From Pseudoalteromonas flavipulchra NCIMB 2033 = ATCC BAA-314 (lineage in GTDB: Bacteria; Pseudomonadota; Gammaproteobacteria; Enterobacterales; Alteromonadaceae), in contig JWIH01000025.1 in NCBI GenBank assembly GCA_000814665.1, positions 186,001-250,000 of the forward strand: a stretch of DNA of 64,000 nucleotides. Reading direction: 5' to 3'. The number at the start of each line of letters is the position of its first letter. The first letter of the stretch is position 1. A program made the translations under genes and the position numbers. Under the pieces are notes generated by a model, which saw only the letters and a program-made list of their open reading frames with translations, had not been told where the DNA came from and made no database searches. This document shows positions 25,156 through 32,453 of this stretch, piece after piece.

Positions 25156-26187
25156 ATGAGTAGTTCTATTAAGTCAAAACTCCCCTTATTATTTCTTGTG
25201 TGTATTTCGTTATGGTGGGGGTTCTATTACCAATCAAACGGTACGCTTAATGATTATGGCAGTGCAAATTTTGAATGGCTGTTTCTGTTAGATGCGTTGA
25301 TAGTCTTGCCAATAGTCTGTTTTTTCTGTGTTGAAGATAGAAAAGAAGCCTTGTTGAAGTCGATTGTTTTAGTGTGTCTTGCGGTGCTCGTTGGCAGTTA
25401 CATTATTCCCGAACAAAGCAAACTGGTTTGGCATTATCTTGAGAGCGGACGTTATGTTGTCTTGGTTGTTATTCTATCTTTTGAACTGGTCGCAATTTTA
25501 ACCGTATACCTTGCGATCAAAGCCGCCATTGGCAAGAGTGAAGATCCCGACCATGCCATTGAGAAGCCAATTAAAAAATATGCGGGTGACGGCCCTGTTG
25601 CAAAGCTACTGAGTTTTGAAACGCGTATGTGGACCTATGCGCTTTTTTCTAAGCGAGTGCAGCCAGAAAGTTTTAGTGGCGAGCAGCACTTTACATACCA
25701 TAATAAAGATGGCGCACAAAGTAATCTGCTTGGCTTTATTTTATTAATAGCGTTTGAAATGCCAATTATGCATCTATTTTTGCATTTTATTTGGTCCCCA
25801 TTTGCGGCAAATATCTTTACTCTGCTGACGGCGTTTAGCTTACTATTTTTCTTTGCGGAGTACCGCGCTGTTGCAAAACGGCCTATTTCTTTGGTGGGAA
25901 ATCATTTGTTCATCCGATATGGTCTTTATCAGCCATTGGCGATACCGTTAAGCAACATAGCAAAAATTCAGAAGAACATGGAGTTTGTAAAGCGTGCTAG
26001 GTCTATAAAACGTTATAACTACTCAGGCTATCCAAATGTTGAAATTGAACTTGTTGAACCCATGGGGAATGTTAAAAATATATTCGTCGGGGTAGATAAT
26101 GCCGAACAATTTATCTCAGCTGTATTAGCTGAGGCATCACGGCATAAAAATGCATTAGCGGGAACTTTACGCCAAGAGCTTACGTAG
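25156..26187 (+). CDS. Cassette 7: multi-pass membrane protein, unknown function
   Basis: The 343-residue protein has about six hydrophobic helices: a cluster at the N-terminus (residues 10-130), a soluble loop, then two helices (about 195-240), and a cytoplasmic C-terminal domain of about 90 residues (ISLVGNHLFIRYGLYQPLAIPLSNIAKIQK ... VFVGVDNAEQFISAVL) that resembles a bacterial PH-like domain. I do not recognise a named family. The last codons and stop (ELT-TAG) lie inside palindromic element copy 4, so the original C-terminus may have been replaced. Confidence 0.65.
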   Translation: MSSSIKSKLPLLFLVCISLWWGFYYQSNGTLNDYGSANFEWLFLLDALIVLPIVCFFCVEDRKEALLKSIVLVCLAVLVGSYIIPEQSKLVWHYLESGRYVVLVVILSFELVAILTVYLAIKAAIGKSEDPDHAIEKPIKKYAGDGPVAKLLSFETRMWTYALFSKRVQPESFSGEQHFTYHNKDGAQSNLLGFILLIAFEMPIMHLFLHFIWSPFAANIFTLLTAFSLLFFFAEYRAVAKRPISLVGNHLFIRYGLYQPLAIPLSNIAKIQKNMEFVKRARSIKRYNYSGYPNVEIELVEPMGNVKNIFVGVDNAEQFISAVLAEASRHKNALAGTLRQELT

Positions 26188-26210
26188 GTCGCCATTTATG
26201 GCGACAAATA
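26181..26210 (+). repeat. Palindromic array element, copy 4
   Basis: Identical 30-bp core, here providing the stop codon of cassette 7. The preceding bases ACTTTACGCCA are also shared with copy 1. Confidence 0.9.
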
Positions 26211-26281
26211 ACTCAATTTTGGCCCTCAATTTTTACCCGTTAATCGGACATTGGTTTATCAATAACATATGTTCAGCTTAC

Positions 26282-26328
26282 TGTACAAGTAGGGTAGTGA
26301 AGACTACACTTGTTCCATTAAATGTACA
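26282..26328 (+). promoter_or_regulatory. Operator of the yefM-yoeB pair
   Basis: Two TGTACA hexamers (26282-26287 and 26323-26328) lie upstream of the antitoxin, with an inverted ACAAGT...ACTTGT pair between. TGTACA is the core recognised by YefM in the E. coli operator. Confidence 0.6.
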
Positions 26329-26341
26329 TGTGGGGATGCTT

Positions 26342-26596
26342 ATGAAAATCGTATCTTTTACTGAAGCTAGAAATAGTCTCAAAGCTGTTTTAGACGGTGT
26401 AGTTAATGATGCTGATACAACAGTTATAACACGGCGTGATTCTGAGGATGCAGTGGTTATGTCTTTAGACTACTACAATAGCCTTATGGAAACAGTGCAT
26501 TTACTACGTTCTCCTCAAAACGCTGAACACCTAAACCGTTCAATAACACAGTACCGCGCTGGTAAAACAACAGCACGAGAGTTAATTGATGAGTAG
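26342..26596 (+). CDS. yefM: Cassette 8: antitoxin, YefM/Phd family
   Basis: The start is the ATG at 26342 (MKIVSFTEARNSLKAVLDGV), with GGGGA upstream; a longer in-frame reading from 26198 includes the repeat element and the operator and is unlikely. The 84-residue protein has the Phd/YefM N-terminal dimerisation and DNA-binding fold and the 'VVMSLDYYNSLMETVHLLRSPQN' core, then a flexible C-terminal tail that neutralises the toxin. It autoregulates through the upstream TGTACA sites. The stop overlaps the toxin start by 8 bp. Confidence 0.92.
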   Translation: MKIVSFTEARNSLKAVLDGVVNDADTTVITRRDSEDAVVMSLDYYNSLMETVHLLRSPQNAEHLNRSITQYRAGKTTARELIDE

Positions 26597-26858
26597 TAGT
26601 CAACGTTTATTGGCGTGGACTGATGACGCTCGGGATGACTACCTATATTGGCAAACTCAAGACAAGAAAACACTTAAGCGCATCAATAAACTAATCAATG
26701 ATGTTAAGCGCTCTCCATTTGAGGGCATCGGGAAACCAGAGGCGTTGAAAGAGAACCTATCTGGTTTTTGGTCTCGTCGTATTGATGATACTAACAGACT
26801 TGTTTACGCGCTCGACGATCAAGCGATAACGATAATTTCGTGTCGTTACCACTACTAA
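26589..26858 (+). CDS. yoeB: Cassette 8: toxin, YoeB family mRNA interferase
   Basis: ATG at 26589 overlaps the antitoxin end. The 89-residue toxin has 'LLAWTDDARDDYLYWQTQDKKTLKRINKLI', 'GIGKPEALKENLSGFWSRRI' and the terminal 'CRYHY', preserving the catalytic Glu, Arg and His of YoeB. It cleaves mRNA in the ribosomal A site. In cassette arrays such pairs stabilise the array against loss. Confidence 0.95.
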   Translation: MSSSQRLLAWTDDARDDYLYWQTQDKKTLKRINKLINDVKRSPFEGIGKPEALKENLSGFWSRRIDDTNRLVYALDDQAITIISCRYHY

Positions 26859-26901
26859 ATCAGTTCAGCGATCTGGCATCTACAAGATGCTAAAGGTGAA
26901 C

Positions 26902-26988
26902 TAACAAACGCTTGGCATTTTCGGTTTGATGTAGCTTTAATGTTTACGGCACAATGGGTTAGATAAAGTGCTAGCGTTGCTTACACTT
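26902..26988 (+). other. Vibrio-type attC-like site of cassette 8
   Basis: TAACAAACGC at the left, 'TTGGCATTTTCGG', 'TTTACGG' and 'GCGTTGCTTACACTT' at the right follow the order of the Vibrio-type repeat. It starts 44 bp after the toxin stop. Confidence 0.6.
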
Positions 26989-26991
26989 TCT

Positions 26992-27021
26992 TACGTAGGT
27001 CGTCATTTATGGCGACAAATA
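26992..27021 (+). repeat. Palindromic array element, copy 5
   Basis: Same 30-bp core with one base change in the palindrome (GTCGTCAT). It opens the gene-free stretch 26989-27285, which otherwise holds attI-like copy C and its upstream shared segment. Confidence 0.88.
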
Positions 27022-27135
27022 ACCAGCAACATATAAAATTGAGCATTGTTAACACGTTATCTAGATGTAATTTGTTCTTAGCGAGCCAATCGATGGTTCA
27101 GATAGGTGATTCCTTGCGTGTAGCAGGTGATTCGC

Positions 27136-27259
27136 GTGTTGAAATTATAATCTTTTACTGGTAAGTTACTAAAATTATTCAATAAAGTTAGTTTGATAAT
27201 TGTTAGTTTTTTACTTGTGGATAAGTAAGATATTCAAGAATTCACGCTAATGAGCTGTT
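27136..27259 (+). repeat. attI-like 124-bp repeat, copy C
   Basis: Closest to copy A; same length and same GAGCTGTT end. The adjoining 'GCGTGTAGCAGGTGATT' upstream is shared with copy A. Confidence 0.6.
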
Positions 27260-27273
27260 GTGCGATTGTCTAG

Positions 27274-27627
27274 ATGGAGAGTTCAGTGAGAATATTCCTG
27301 CTATTTATCGATTGGTCGTCAGTCATAGGGAGTTTTGGAGACGGTGCGTTAGGTCTTTATGCGTTGTGGGTTGCAGCTGCTTCTAATTGGGCTGAATTAT
27401 CAATTTCTCTTGATACATTCCTAAAACAATATGTGGCATTTATATATTGGGTTAAGCAAGTTGCTTATTATGTAATGCCGAAAGACTTTGCTACTTGGCT
27501 ATTTAGTTTGCCGGCTCTCGCTTATTTTCCTGTTCGGATTTTAATGAGCATTGTAATCGGGTGGTGGGCGTTAAAAAAAGCAGCGCAGCTTGCACCGTCA
27601 AACGGGTATGAAGAAGAAATCGTATAA
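27274..27627 (+). CDS. Cassette 9: small membrane protein, unknown function
   Basis: The ORF starts at ATG 27274 (117 residues); a GTG at 27286 preceded by GGAGAG is an equally likely start (MRIFLLFIDWSSVIG). Three hydrophobic segments are visible, including a terminal 'YFPVRILMSIVIGWWALKKA'. I do not recognise the family. It follows attI-like copy C and its stop starts an attC-like site. Confidence 0.6.
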   Translation: MESSVRIFLLFIDWSSVIGSFGDGALGLYALWVAAASNWAELSISLDTFLKQYVAFIYWVKQVAYYVMPKDFATWLFSLPALAYFPVRILMSIVIGWWALKKAAQLAPSNGYEEEIV

Positions 27628-27715
27628 CAAAGTATTGAATCGGACAATTTACAGTTAGCTGCTGTTCGCTTCGCTAAGTATAGCCAACTATAAATTGCCG
27701 TTTAATGCGGCGTTC
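27624..27715 (+). other. attC-like site of cassette 9
   Basis: The best-folding site in the array: CGGACAATTTACAGTTAGCT on the left pairs with AGCCAACTATAAATTGCCG on the right with a single bulged A, the extrahelical base typical of attC. It starts at the stop codon (TATAACAAAG) and ends GCGGCGTTC. Confidence 0.7.
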
Positions 27716-27734
27716 ATAAATAATAGATAAGTAC

Positions 27735-28319
27735 ATGAAAGAAAAGTTGGTATCATTTGATCTCGAAACAGATCTAGTCATGTCATTGCGGTGCTTACTT
27801 GACGCTTGGTCCCAAATTGAAAGAGGGCTAAACACGTATTTTAAATGGGCAGTGATCTACGGACATAACTCTGTTCAATCGGCAATGTGCTTAGCTCTCA
27901 TTACATCGGACTCACGCCTAGTTCGGAAACAAGATAGTTATCACTCAGAGTATGGTGATTTAGATAATATTGAATGGCTTTACGAAAAGCTGCGGAAAGA
28001 AGACTTTCTTCCTTATATGGGTAGCAAAATAATTGATAGTCAGCGATTTGAAAAAGAAAAAATTAGCCGTTTGCAGACAGTTAGGAATACATTTATCCAT
28101 CAACACCCATCACTTTATGTCTTTACATTTAATGAATTAGTAGAGTTAATCAGCATTTCTGTTGATCTAGTTGGGTTCTTAGTTAATGAAAGTGAGCGTC
28201 TAGCTATAAATTGGCATACACAATCTCAAATAAAGGGTTTGGTAGACGAGTTGATCACGCAACTAATAAACAGTCAAGTTCGATCGAACCCCGCGATCAA
28301 ACCTGACAGCGATAATTAA
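27735..28319 (+). CDS. Cassette 10: HEPN-like helical protein
   Basis: The 194-residue protein is all-helical and soluble. It contains RNTFIH at residues 117-122, which fits the R-x4-H motif of HEPN ribonucleases in the expected helix context ('SRLQTVRNTFIHQHPSLYVFTFNELVELI'). The family cannot be named by eye. A lone HEPN gene could be an orphan toxin or an RNA-processing defence factor. No attC is visible after it; the sugar locus starts 28 bp later on the other strand. Confidence 0.6.
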   Translation: MKEKLVSFDLETDLVMSLRCLLDAWSQIERGLNTYFKWAVIYGHNSVQSAMCLALITSDSRLVRKQDSYHSEYGDLDNIEWLYEKLRKEDFLPYMGSKIIDSQRFEKEKISRLQTVRNTFIHQHPSLYVFTFNELVELISISVDLVGFLVNESERLAINWHTQSQIKGLVDELITQLINSQVRSNPAIKPDSDN

Positions 28320-28347
28320 CTATTACAAGTAAACATATTCCCGCTTG

Positions 28348-29205
28348 TTACTCACTCAGTATCTTATCTAAATTCGCTTTTGAGCGGGCGACGCTTTCTA
28401 GTGGTGTTAGGCCGCTTGGGTATTCTTCTTGTTCGATTACCAGCCACTGTGTGCCGCCGTGTTGCTGCATGGTCTGGATGAGCGCTTTCCAAGGGTAGTG
28501 GTTTTCGCCAATGATTGGGCTTTTGTCATCTCCTTGGTGAGTACGTATTTTGATATGTGTCGATACGGTTCTTCCTGCATATCGCTTAACATAATCGCTG
28601 GGTGATTTACCTGCGTAAATCACCCAGCCGACATCGAGCTGCAGCGGAAAGTCGCTTGGGGTGTTGGTGGCGATATAATCCCAAAATGTGCTATTGGCGT
28701 ATGGGTTAAATTCCTTTTCATGATTATGGAATCCGATCTTCATATCATAACGTTTGGCAATTTGGTGCACTTGGTTGAGCCGCTTTACAAATGCTTGCAC
28801 TTGGTTTTTATCCCATGCTCTTTCATCCCAAGGAATAAAGAGCGTGGATACGCCTAAGGTTTTGTAAAAGAGTAGGGTGCTGGCTAGTTTTCCTTCAGCT
28901 AATGCGTCAAAGCCAATGTGGGCGCTGCTCGCAACTAAGCCGAGCTCTGCTAGTCTTTGTTTTAATTTGCTTGGGTTATTGGCATAGCTGCCAAAGTTTC
29001 CCGCAAACTCAACGCCATCAAATCCCATGTTGGCGAGTGCTTGTAAAGTGCCATCAAAGTCTCTTGCCAATTCATCTTTTACCGACCACAGTTGAACGCT
29101 AACGGGCAAAGACTGAAGGGAAGGCTGTGCATACAGTGGCGAGATAAAAATTAAAGCAATGAACAGCATTACTTGCTTTAATCGGTTGGTGTTTTCAACA
29201 AACAT
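28348..29205 (-). CDS. Exported sugar phosphate isomerase/epimerase-like TIM barrel
   Basis: The 285-residue protein has a signal peptide (about residues 1-26, ending YAQ) and a xylose-isomerase-like TIM barrel: 'LANMGFDGVEFAG', 'KIGFHNHEKEF', 'LQLDVGWVIYAG', 'VSTHIKIRTHQGDD', 'WLVIEQEEY', carrying the metal-binding Glu/Asp/His/Glu set. Homologues next to GMC dehydrogenases act on 3-keto-glycosides or are unassigned. It is the last gene of the seven-gene operon, after a small hairpin at 29215-29244. Confidence 0.85.
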   Translation of the reverse strand: MFVENTNRLKQVMLFIALIFISPLYAQPSLQSLPVSVQLWSVKDELARDFDGTLQALANMGFDGVEFAGNFGSYANNPSKLKQRLAELGLVASSAHIGFDALAEGKLASTLLFYKTLGVSTLFIPWDERAWDKNQVQAFVKRLNQVHQIAKRYDMKIGFHNHEKEFNPYANSTFWDYIATNTPSDFPLQLDVGWVIYAGKSPSDYVKRYAGRTVSTHIKIRTHQGDDKSPIIGENHYPWKALIQTMQQHGGTQWLVIEQEEYPSGLTPLESVARSKANLDKILSE

Positions 29206-29214
29206 GATCTACTC

Positions 29215-29244
29215 CTAAAGAAAAAGCAGAGCTAGACTCTGCTT
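29215..29244 (-). terminator. Intra-operon terminator/attenuator
   Basis: On the minus strand AAGCAGAG / CTCTGCTT with a TCTAG loop is followed by TTTCTTT, between the dehydrogenase small subunit and the last isomerase gene. It probably lowers expression of the last gene. Confidence 0.65.
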
Positions 29245-29273
29245 CGGTTAGTCATAACAAAATGACTCAAGGG

Positions 29274-30026
29274 TTAGTCGCGGTACGCATACTGGCTTAG
29301 TCCAAGCTCTGCGAGTACCCCATCTAGATGCGCCTTGGCTTCGGCAGTAGGCCCAGGATAATCACCTGCAATTGGTACATTGCCCAGATAACCTATGTCT
29401 TGACAGCCCTCAGGTGTGCAGAAGTAAGCGCCGAGAACGAGATCTTTAAAGCGCAAGAGTGCTTTACCTATACGCTGAAATTGCTCTGGTGTTTGTGCAT
29501 TAAAATAAGCAATATCATCCATAATCTTACTTTGCTGCGTTGCACTAAGTTGTAAAAATGGCTTTTTAAAGCGCAAAGTCGACTCATCGTCAATCCAAGC
29601 AAGCGCATGGAGTATTGTCACTCTGTCTTTTTGTTGTCCGTGATACGGTGCGCTTACCCATTCATCGATCACACTTGGTACTTGCACTTCAGAAGCCGAT
29701 GGATGATTTCCTTCCTTCGGCACAATAAAATCAGCTAGTACTGCAACTAACGTGAGCTGCGCTTCGGTGAGCGTGAGCGGCCAAGGTGACTCTGGCGGCA
29801 TGATCATGTTTGGATCGGTGCCATATCCTTGAGCGCTAACTGGCTGTATTTCAATATCTGGCCAGTGCCCGGCAGTAGCCGTTTCACCTTCAATGGCCTT
29901 GCTGCAACCAGTGGTGAGTGTTACCGCAGATCCCGCAGCAAGCAAGCCTAACCATTTTAATGACTCGCGACGTGTCATGCCTGAAATATATTTATAAGAA
30001 TCAACGCGGACAGGTGTATTCATCAC
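29274..30026 (-). CDS. Gluconate 2-dehydrogenase subunit 3 family protein (Tat-exported small subunit)
   Basis: The 250-residue protein has a twin-arginine signal 'TRRESLKWLGLLAAG' and a lipobox-like TTGC. The mature part is the gluconate_2-dh3 helical domain (LTEAQLTLVAVLADFIVPKEGNHPSASE). Such small subunits carry the signal peptide for a partner GMC flavoprotein and escort it through the Tat pathway. Its ATG overlaps the stop of the GMC gene by 4 bp, so the two are translated together. No haem-binding CxxCH is present. Confidence 0.9.
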   Translation of the reverse strand: MMNTPVRVDSYKYISGMTRRESLKWLGLLAAGSAVTLTTGCSKAIEGETATAGHWPDIEIQPVSAQGYGTDPNMIMPPESPWPLTLTEAQLTLVAVLADFIVPKEGNHPSASEVQVPSVIDEWVSAPYHGQQKDRVTILHALAWIDDESTLRFKKPFLQLSATQQSKIMDDIAYFNAQTPEQFQRIGKALLRFKDLVLGAYFCTPEGCQDIGYLGNVPIAGDYPGPTAEAKAHLDGVLAELGLSQYAYRD

Positions 30027-31702
30027 AGCGCTCCTTTATCAATTTGTGCTGCCAACCAGGTGGAGTTGCGCATCGCTAAGGTCATTATGGTTAAAGTACA
30101 ATTTTTATGGGGGTTAGACGCAAAGACGCCGGCATCCATCACAAATAGATTGTCACAGTCCCATGTTTGGCCCCACTGATTCGTTACCGATTCTTTTGCT
30201 GAACTGCCCATTCTCGTCGTGCCGACCTCATGAATGATCTCACCGCCTTTTGAGATGGCTTTTTCCGCAGGCGGTAGCTCGCCCACTTCGGCACCCATGT
30301 TCTCTAGGATCTGTTTCGCGGTTTTGAGACCATGCTCGATTTGCTTAAGCTCTCTGTCAGACCATTTGAAATGGAACTTAGCAACCGGGATCCCCCATTT
30401 ATCTTTGACGTTTTCGTCAATTTCCATGTAAGAATCTTTGTTCGGTAGCATTTCTCCGCGCAGTGCAAATCCAACATAGGAACCATAAGCGTCACGCACT
30501 TGTTGCTTTAACTTGGGACCATAACCTTGTTTATTGCCAGACACGCCAGAGCCCGGTTGATTAAAGCCGCTGCTAATTTCAAAGTGATAGCCGCGTGGGA
30601 AATTAAGCTCACCTTTCTCATGGGCTTTGTGTCCCCACCAGGGAATAAAAAGGTGGTTCCCGGTATGGCCGTCTTCGTTATAACGTGGGCGACCTTTTAA
30701 CGCAGGGATTTGTGCACCAAGCCAAGCGCCGGTAGAGTCCATTAGATTACGACCTACCTGACCACTTGAGTTTGCAAGTCCCTTGGGATGCTTTGCATGT
30801 TTGGAGTTAAGCAGAATACGAGCAGATTCACAGGCGCTGGCCGCCAAAATCACCACATCAGCATTGACTGCATGTTCTTGTGCAGACTTTTTATCGACGT
30901 AAGTCACACCAGTTACTTTGCCATCTTCATTCACCGCGACCGACTTCACCATGGCATCGGTGATCACTTCAAGGTTTCCTGTCGCTTTGGCCATCGGAAT
31001 AAGCGAAGTTGTGGTTTGGAATGCCGCACCAATTGAGCAACCGTGGCCACAAGGTGTGGCGTAAAAACATGCTAAGCGGTCGTCTTTATTACGAGTCAGC
31101 ACAGCTCTGTGCATTGGAACCGCTGGGATCCCCATTTTTTTCGCGGCAGCAGCAACCAATAATTCGGGTACTCTTGGCGTTGGTGGTGGCTGTAACACGC
31201 CAGGTGCAGAAGGGGGCATGTCATCCAAGCCGGTATTAGTACCACAGATCCCAACTATTTCTTCTGTTTTGTCATACCAAGGCGCAATGTCCTGATATTC
31301 AAACGGCCAATCAGCGCCATGTCCATCGCGGCTTTTGCCCTTAAAGTCGTGCTCACTAAAACGCAGCGAGTAGCGACCCCAGTGATTGGTGCGGCCACCG
31401 AGCATACGTGCACGCCACCAATAAAAGTCGGTGTTTTCTGCGCGTGTGTATGGTTCATCTGGTACTTGCCAACCGCCATCAATTGTCGCGTCGTAAAAAC
31501 CAAAGTTTTTATCCTTATTGCCAGCGCCCATGAGTGGGGCTTCGCTATTACGGCGGAACATTGGGCTTTCTGTTTTTGGGTCGTAATTTCTGCCAGCTTC
31601 TAACAATAAAACTTTGTGACCTAGCTTAGTGAGTGTATAAGCGGCCATTGCACCACCGGCACCCGAGCCAACGACCAATACTTTATGATCAAATGTTGCC
31701 AT
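30023..31702 (-). CDS. GMC family FAD-dependent sugar dehydrogenase, catalytic subunit
   Basis: The 559-residue protein has the FAD-binding GxGxxG (VVGSGAGGAMAAYTL ... LLLEAG), 'RMLGGRTNHWGR', and the C-terminal GMC active-site region 'HEVGTTRMG' and 'NPHKNCTLTIMTLAMR', giving the His/Asn pair. A cysteine cluster 'CFYATPCGHGC' near residue 215 resembles the 3Fe-4S site of FAD-dependent glucose/glucoside dehydrogenases. It has no signal peptide, consistent with hitch-hiker export with the Tat small subunit. Context suggests oxidation of a glycoside at C3; the electron acceptor is not encoded nearby. Confidence 0.9.
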   Translation of the reverse strand: MATFDHKVLVVGSGAGGAMAAYTLTKLGHKVLLLEAGRNYDPKTESPMFRRNSEAPLMGAGNKDKNFGFYDATIDGGWQVPDEPYTRAENTDFYWWRARMLGGRTNHWGRYSLRFSEHDFKGKSRDGHGADWPFEYQDIAPWYDKTEEIVGICGTNTGLDDMPPSAPGVLQPPPTPRVPELLVAAAAKKMGIPAVPMHRAVLTRNKDDRLACFYATPCGHGCSIGAAFQTTTSLIPMAKATGNLEVITDAMVKSVAVNEDGKVTGVTYVDKKSAQEHAVNADVVILAASACESARILLNSKHAKHPKGLANSSGQVGRNLMDSTGAWLGAQIPALKGRPRYNEDGHTGNHLFIPWWGHKAHEKGELNFPRGYHFEISSGFNQPGSGVSGNKQGYGPKLKQQVRDAYGSYVGFALRGEMLPNKDSYMEIDENVKDKWGIPVAKFHFKWSDRELKQIEHGLKTAKQILENMGAEVGELPPAEKAISKGGEIIHEVGTTRMGSSAKESVTNQWGQTWDCDNLFVMDAGVFASNPHKNCTLTIMTLAMRNSTWLAAQIDKGAL

Positions 31703-31704
31703 GG

Positions 31705-32400
31705 TTACAGCTCCTTGATCTTAATGTTTTTAAACCAGACTTTGTCGCCGTGATCTTGCAGGCCGATGTGGCCTTTTTTACCTTCAGCAAACCCTTGCCA
31801 TGTCGCAAATTTACTGTTCTTAACCAAAGCATTCCAAGTGGTGCTGCCAATCACGATACTCGTCGTGCTTACACCATTTTGCCAAACTTGTAGGTGGCTA
31901 TCTTGCAGCTTAATACGAACTTGGTTCCAAGCTTCGGCAGCTTTATGTGCCGTACTTGGCGCGGCGAACAGGTCATAAATAGAACCTGCAAGGTGAGAGT
32001 CTATTTTATTGTCTGGGTGTTCTTTGTTATCTAGAATTTGGATTTCTGGGGCGTGGGAGTATATAGCTCCACCTTTTTCATCCGCCAATACAAAGATCCC
32101 ACTGTTGCCTTTTTTAGAAATCTTCCAATCGAGCTGGAGCTCAAAATTCTGATACTGTTTTTTGGTCAGAATATCGCCGCCACCACCTTGGGTAAGTGTC
32201 ATCGCGCCGTCCTCAACTTGCCACTGGCTATTTAGGCCGTCACTTTTAAAGTTGCGCCATTGCGACATATCTTTGCCATCGAATAGCAGTTGCCATCCAG
32301 CTTGTTGTTCTTGCGGGCTCAATAGGTTGTCAGTTGTACTAGCGCAAGCCGCACAACTAACGGCTAATGCCAGCGTTAGTATTTTTATAGAGTTGAGCAT
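31705..32400 (-). CDS. DUF1080 (3-keto-disaccharide hydrolase) lipoprotein
   Basis: The start is the ATG at 32400 preceded by GAGG (an in-frame start 21 bp upstream lacks one). The 231-residue protein has a lipoprotein signal (SCAACAS) and a DUF1080 jelly-roll: 'GWQLLFDGKDMSQWRNFK', 'KISKKGNSGIFVLAD', 'APEIQILDNKEHPDNK', 'GHIGLQDHGDKVWFKNIKIKEL'. DUF1080 members hydrolyse or beta-eliminate 3-keto-glycosides. Located on the periplasmic or outer membrane face. Two bases separate it from the GMC gene, supporting a shared pathway. Confidence 0.9.
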   Translation of the reverse strand: MLNSIKILTLALAVSCAACASTTDNLLSPQEQQAGWQLLFDGKDMSQWRNFKSDGLNSQWQVEDGAMTLTQGGGGDILTKKQYQNFELQLDWKISKKGNSGIFVLADEKGGAIYSHAPEIQILDNKEHPDNKIDSHLAGSIYDLFAAPSTAHKAAEAWNQVRIKLQDSHLQVWQNGVSTTSIVIGSTTWNALVKNSKFATWQGFAEGKKGHIGLQDHGDKVWFKNIKIKEL

Positions 32401-32453
32401 ATTGGAACCTCGTCTGTTCACTTTTTACTTGTTGCTACTTAATACAAAGGGTA

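Noticed and set aside
20824..28320. Region considered as a prophage or conjugative island
   Set aside because: No phage structural gene, recombinase, relaxase or replication gene is seen; all genes are on one strand with attC-like spacers instead.
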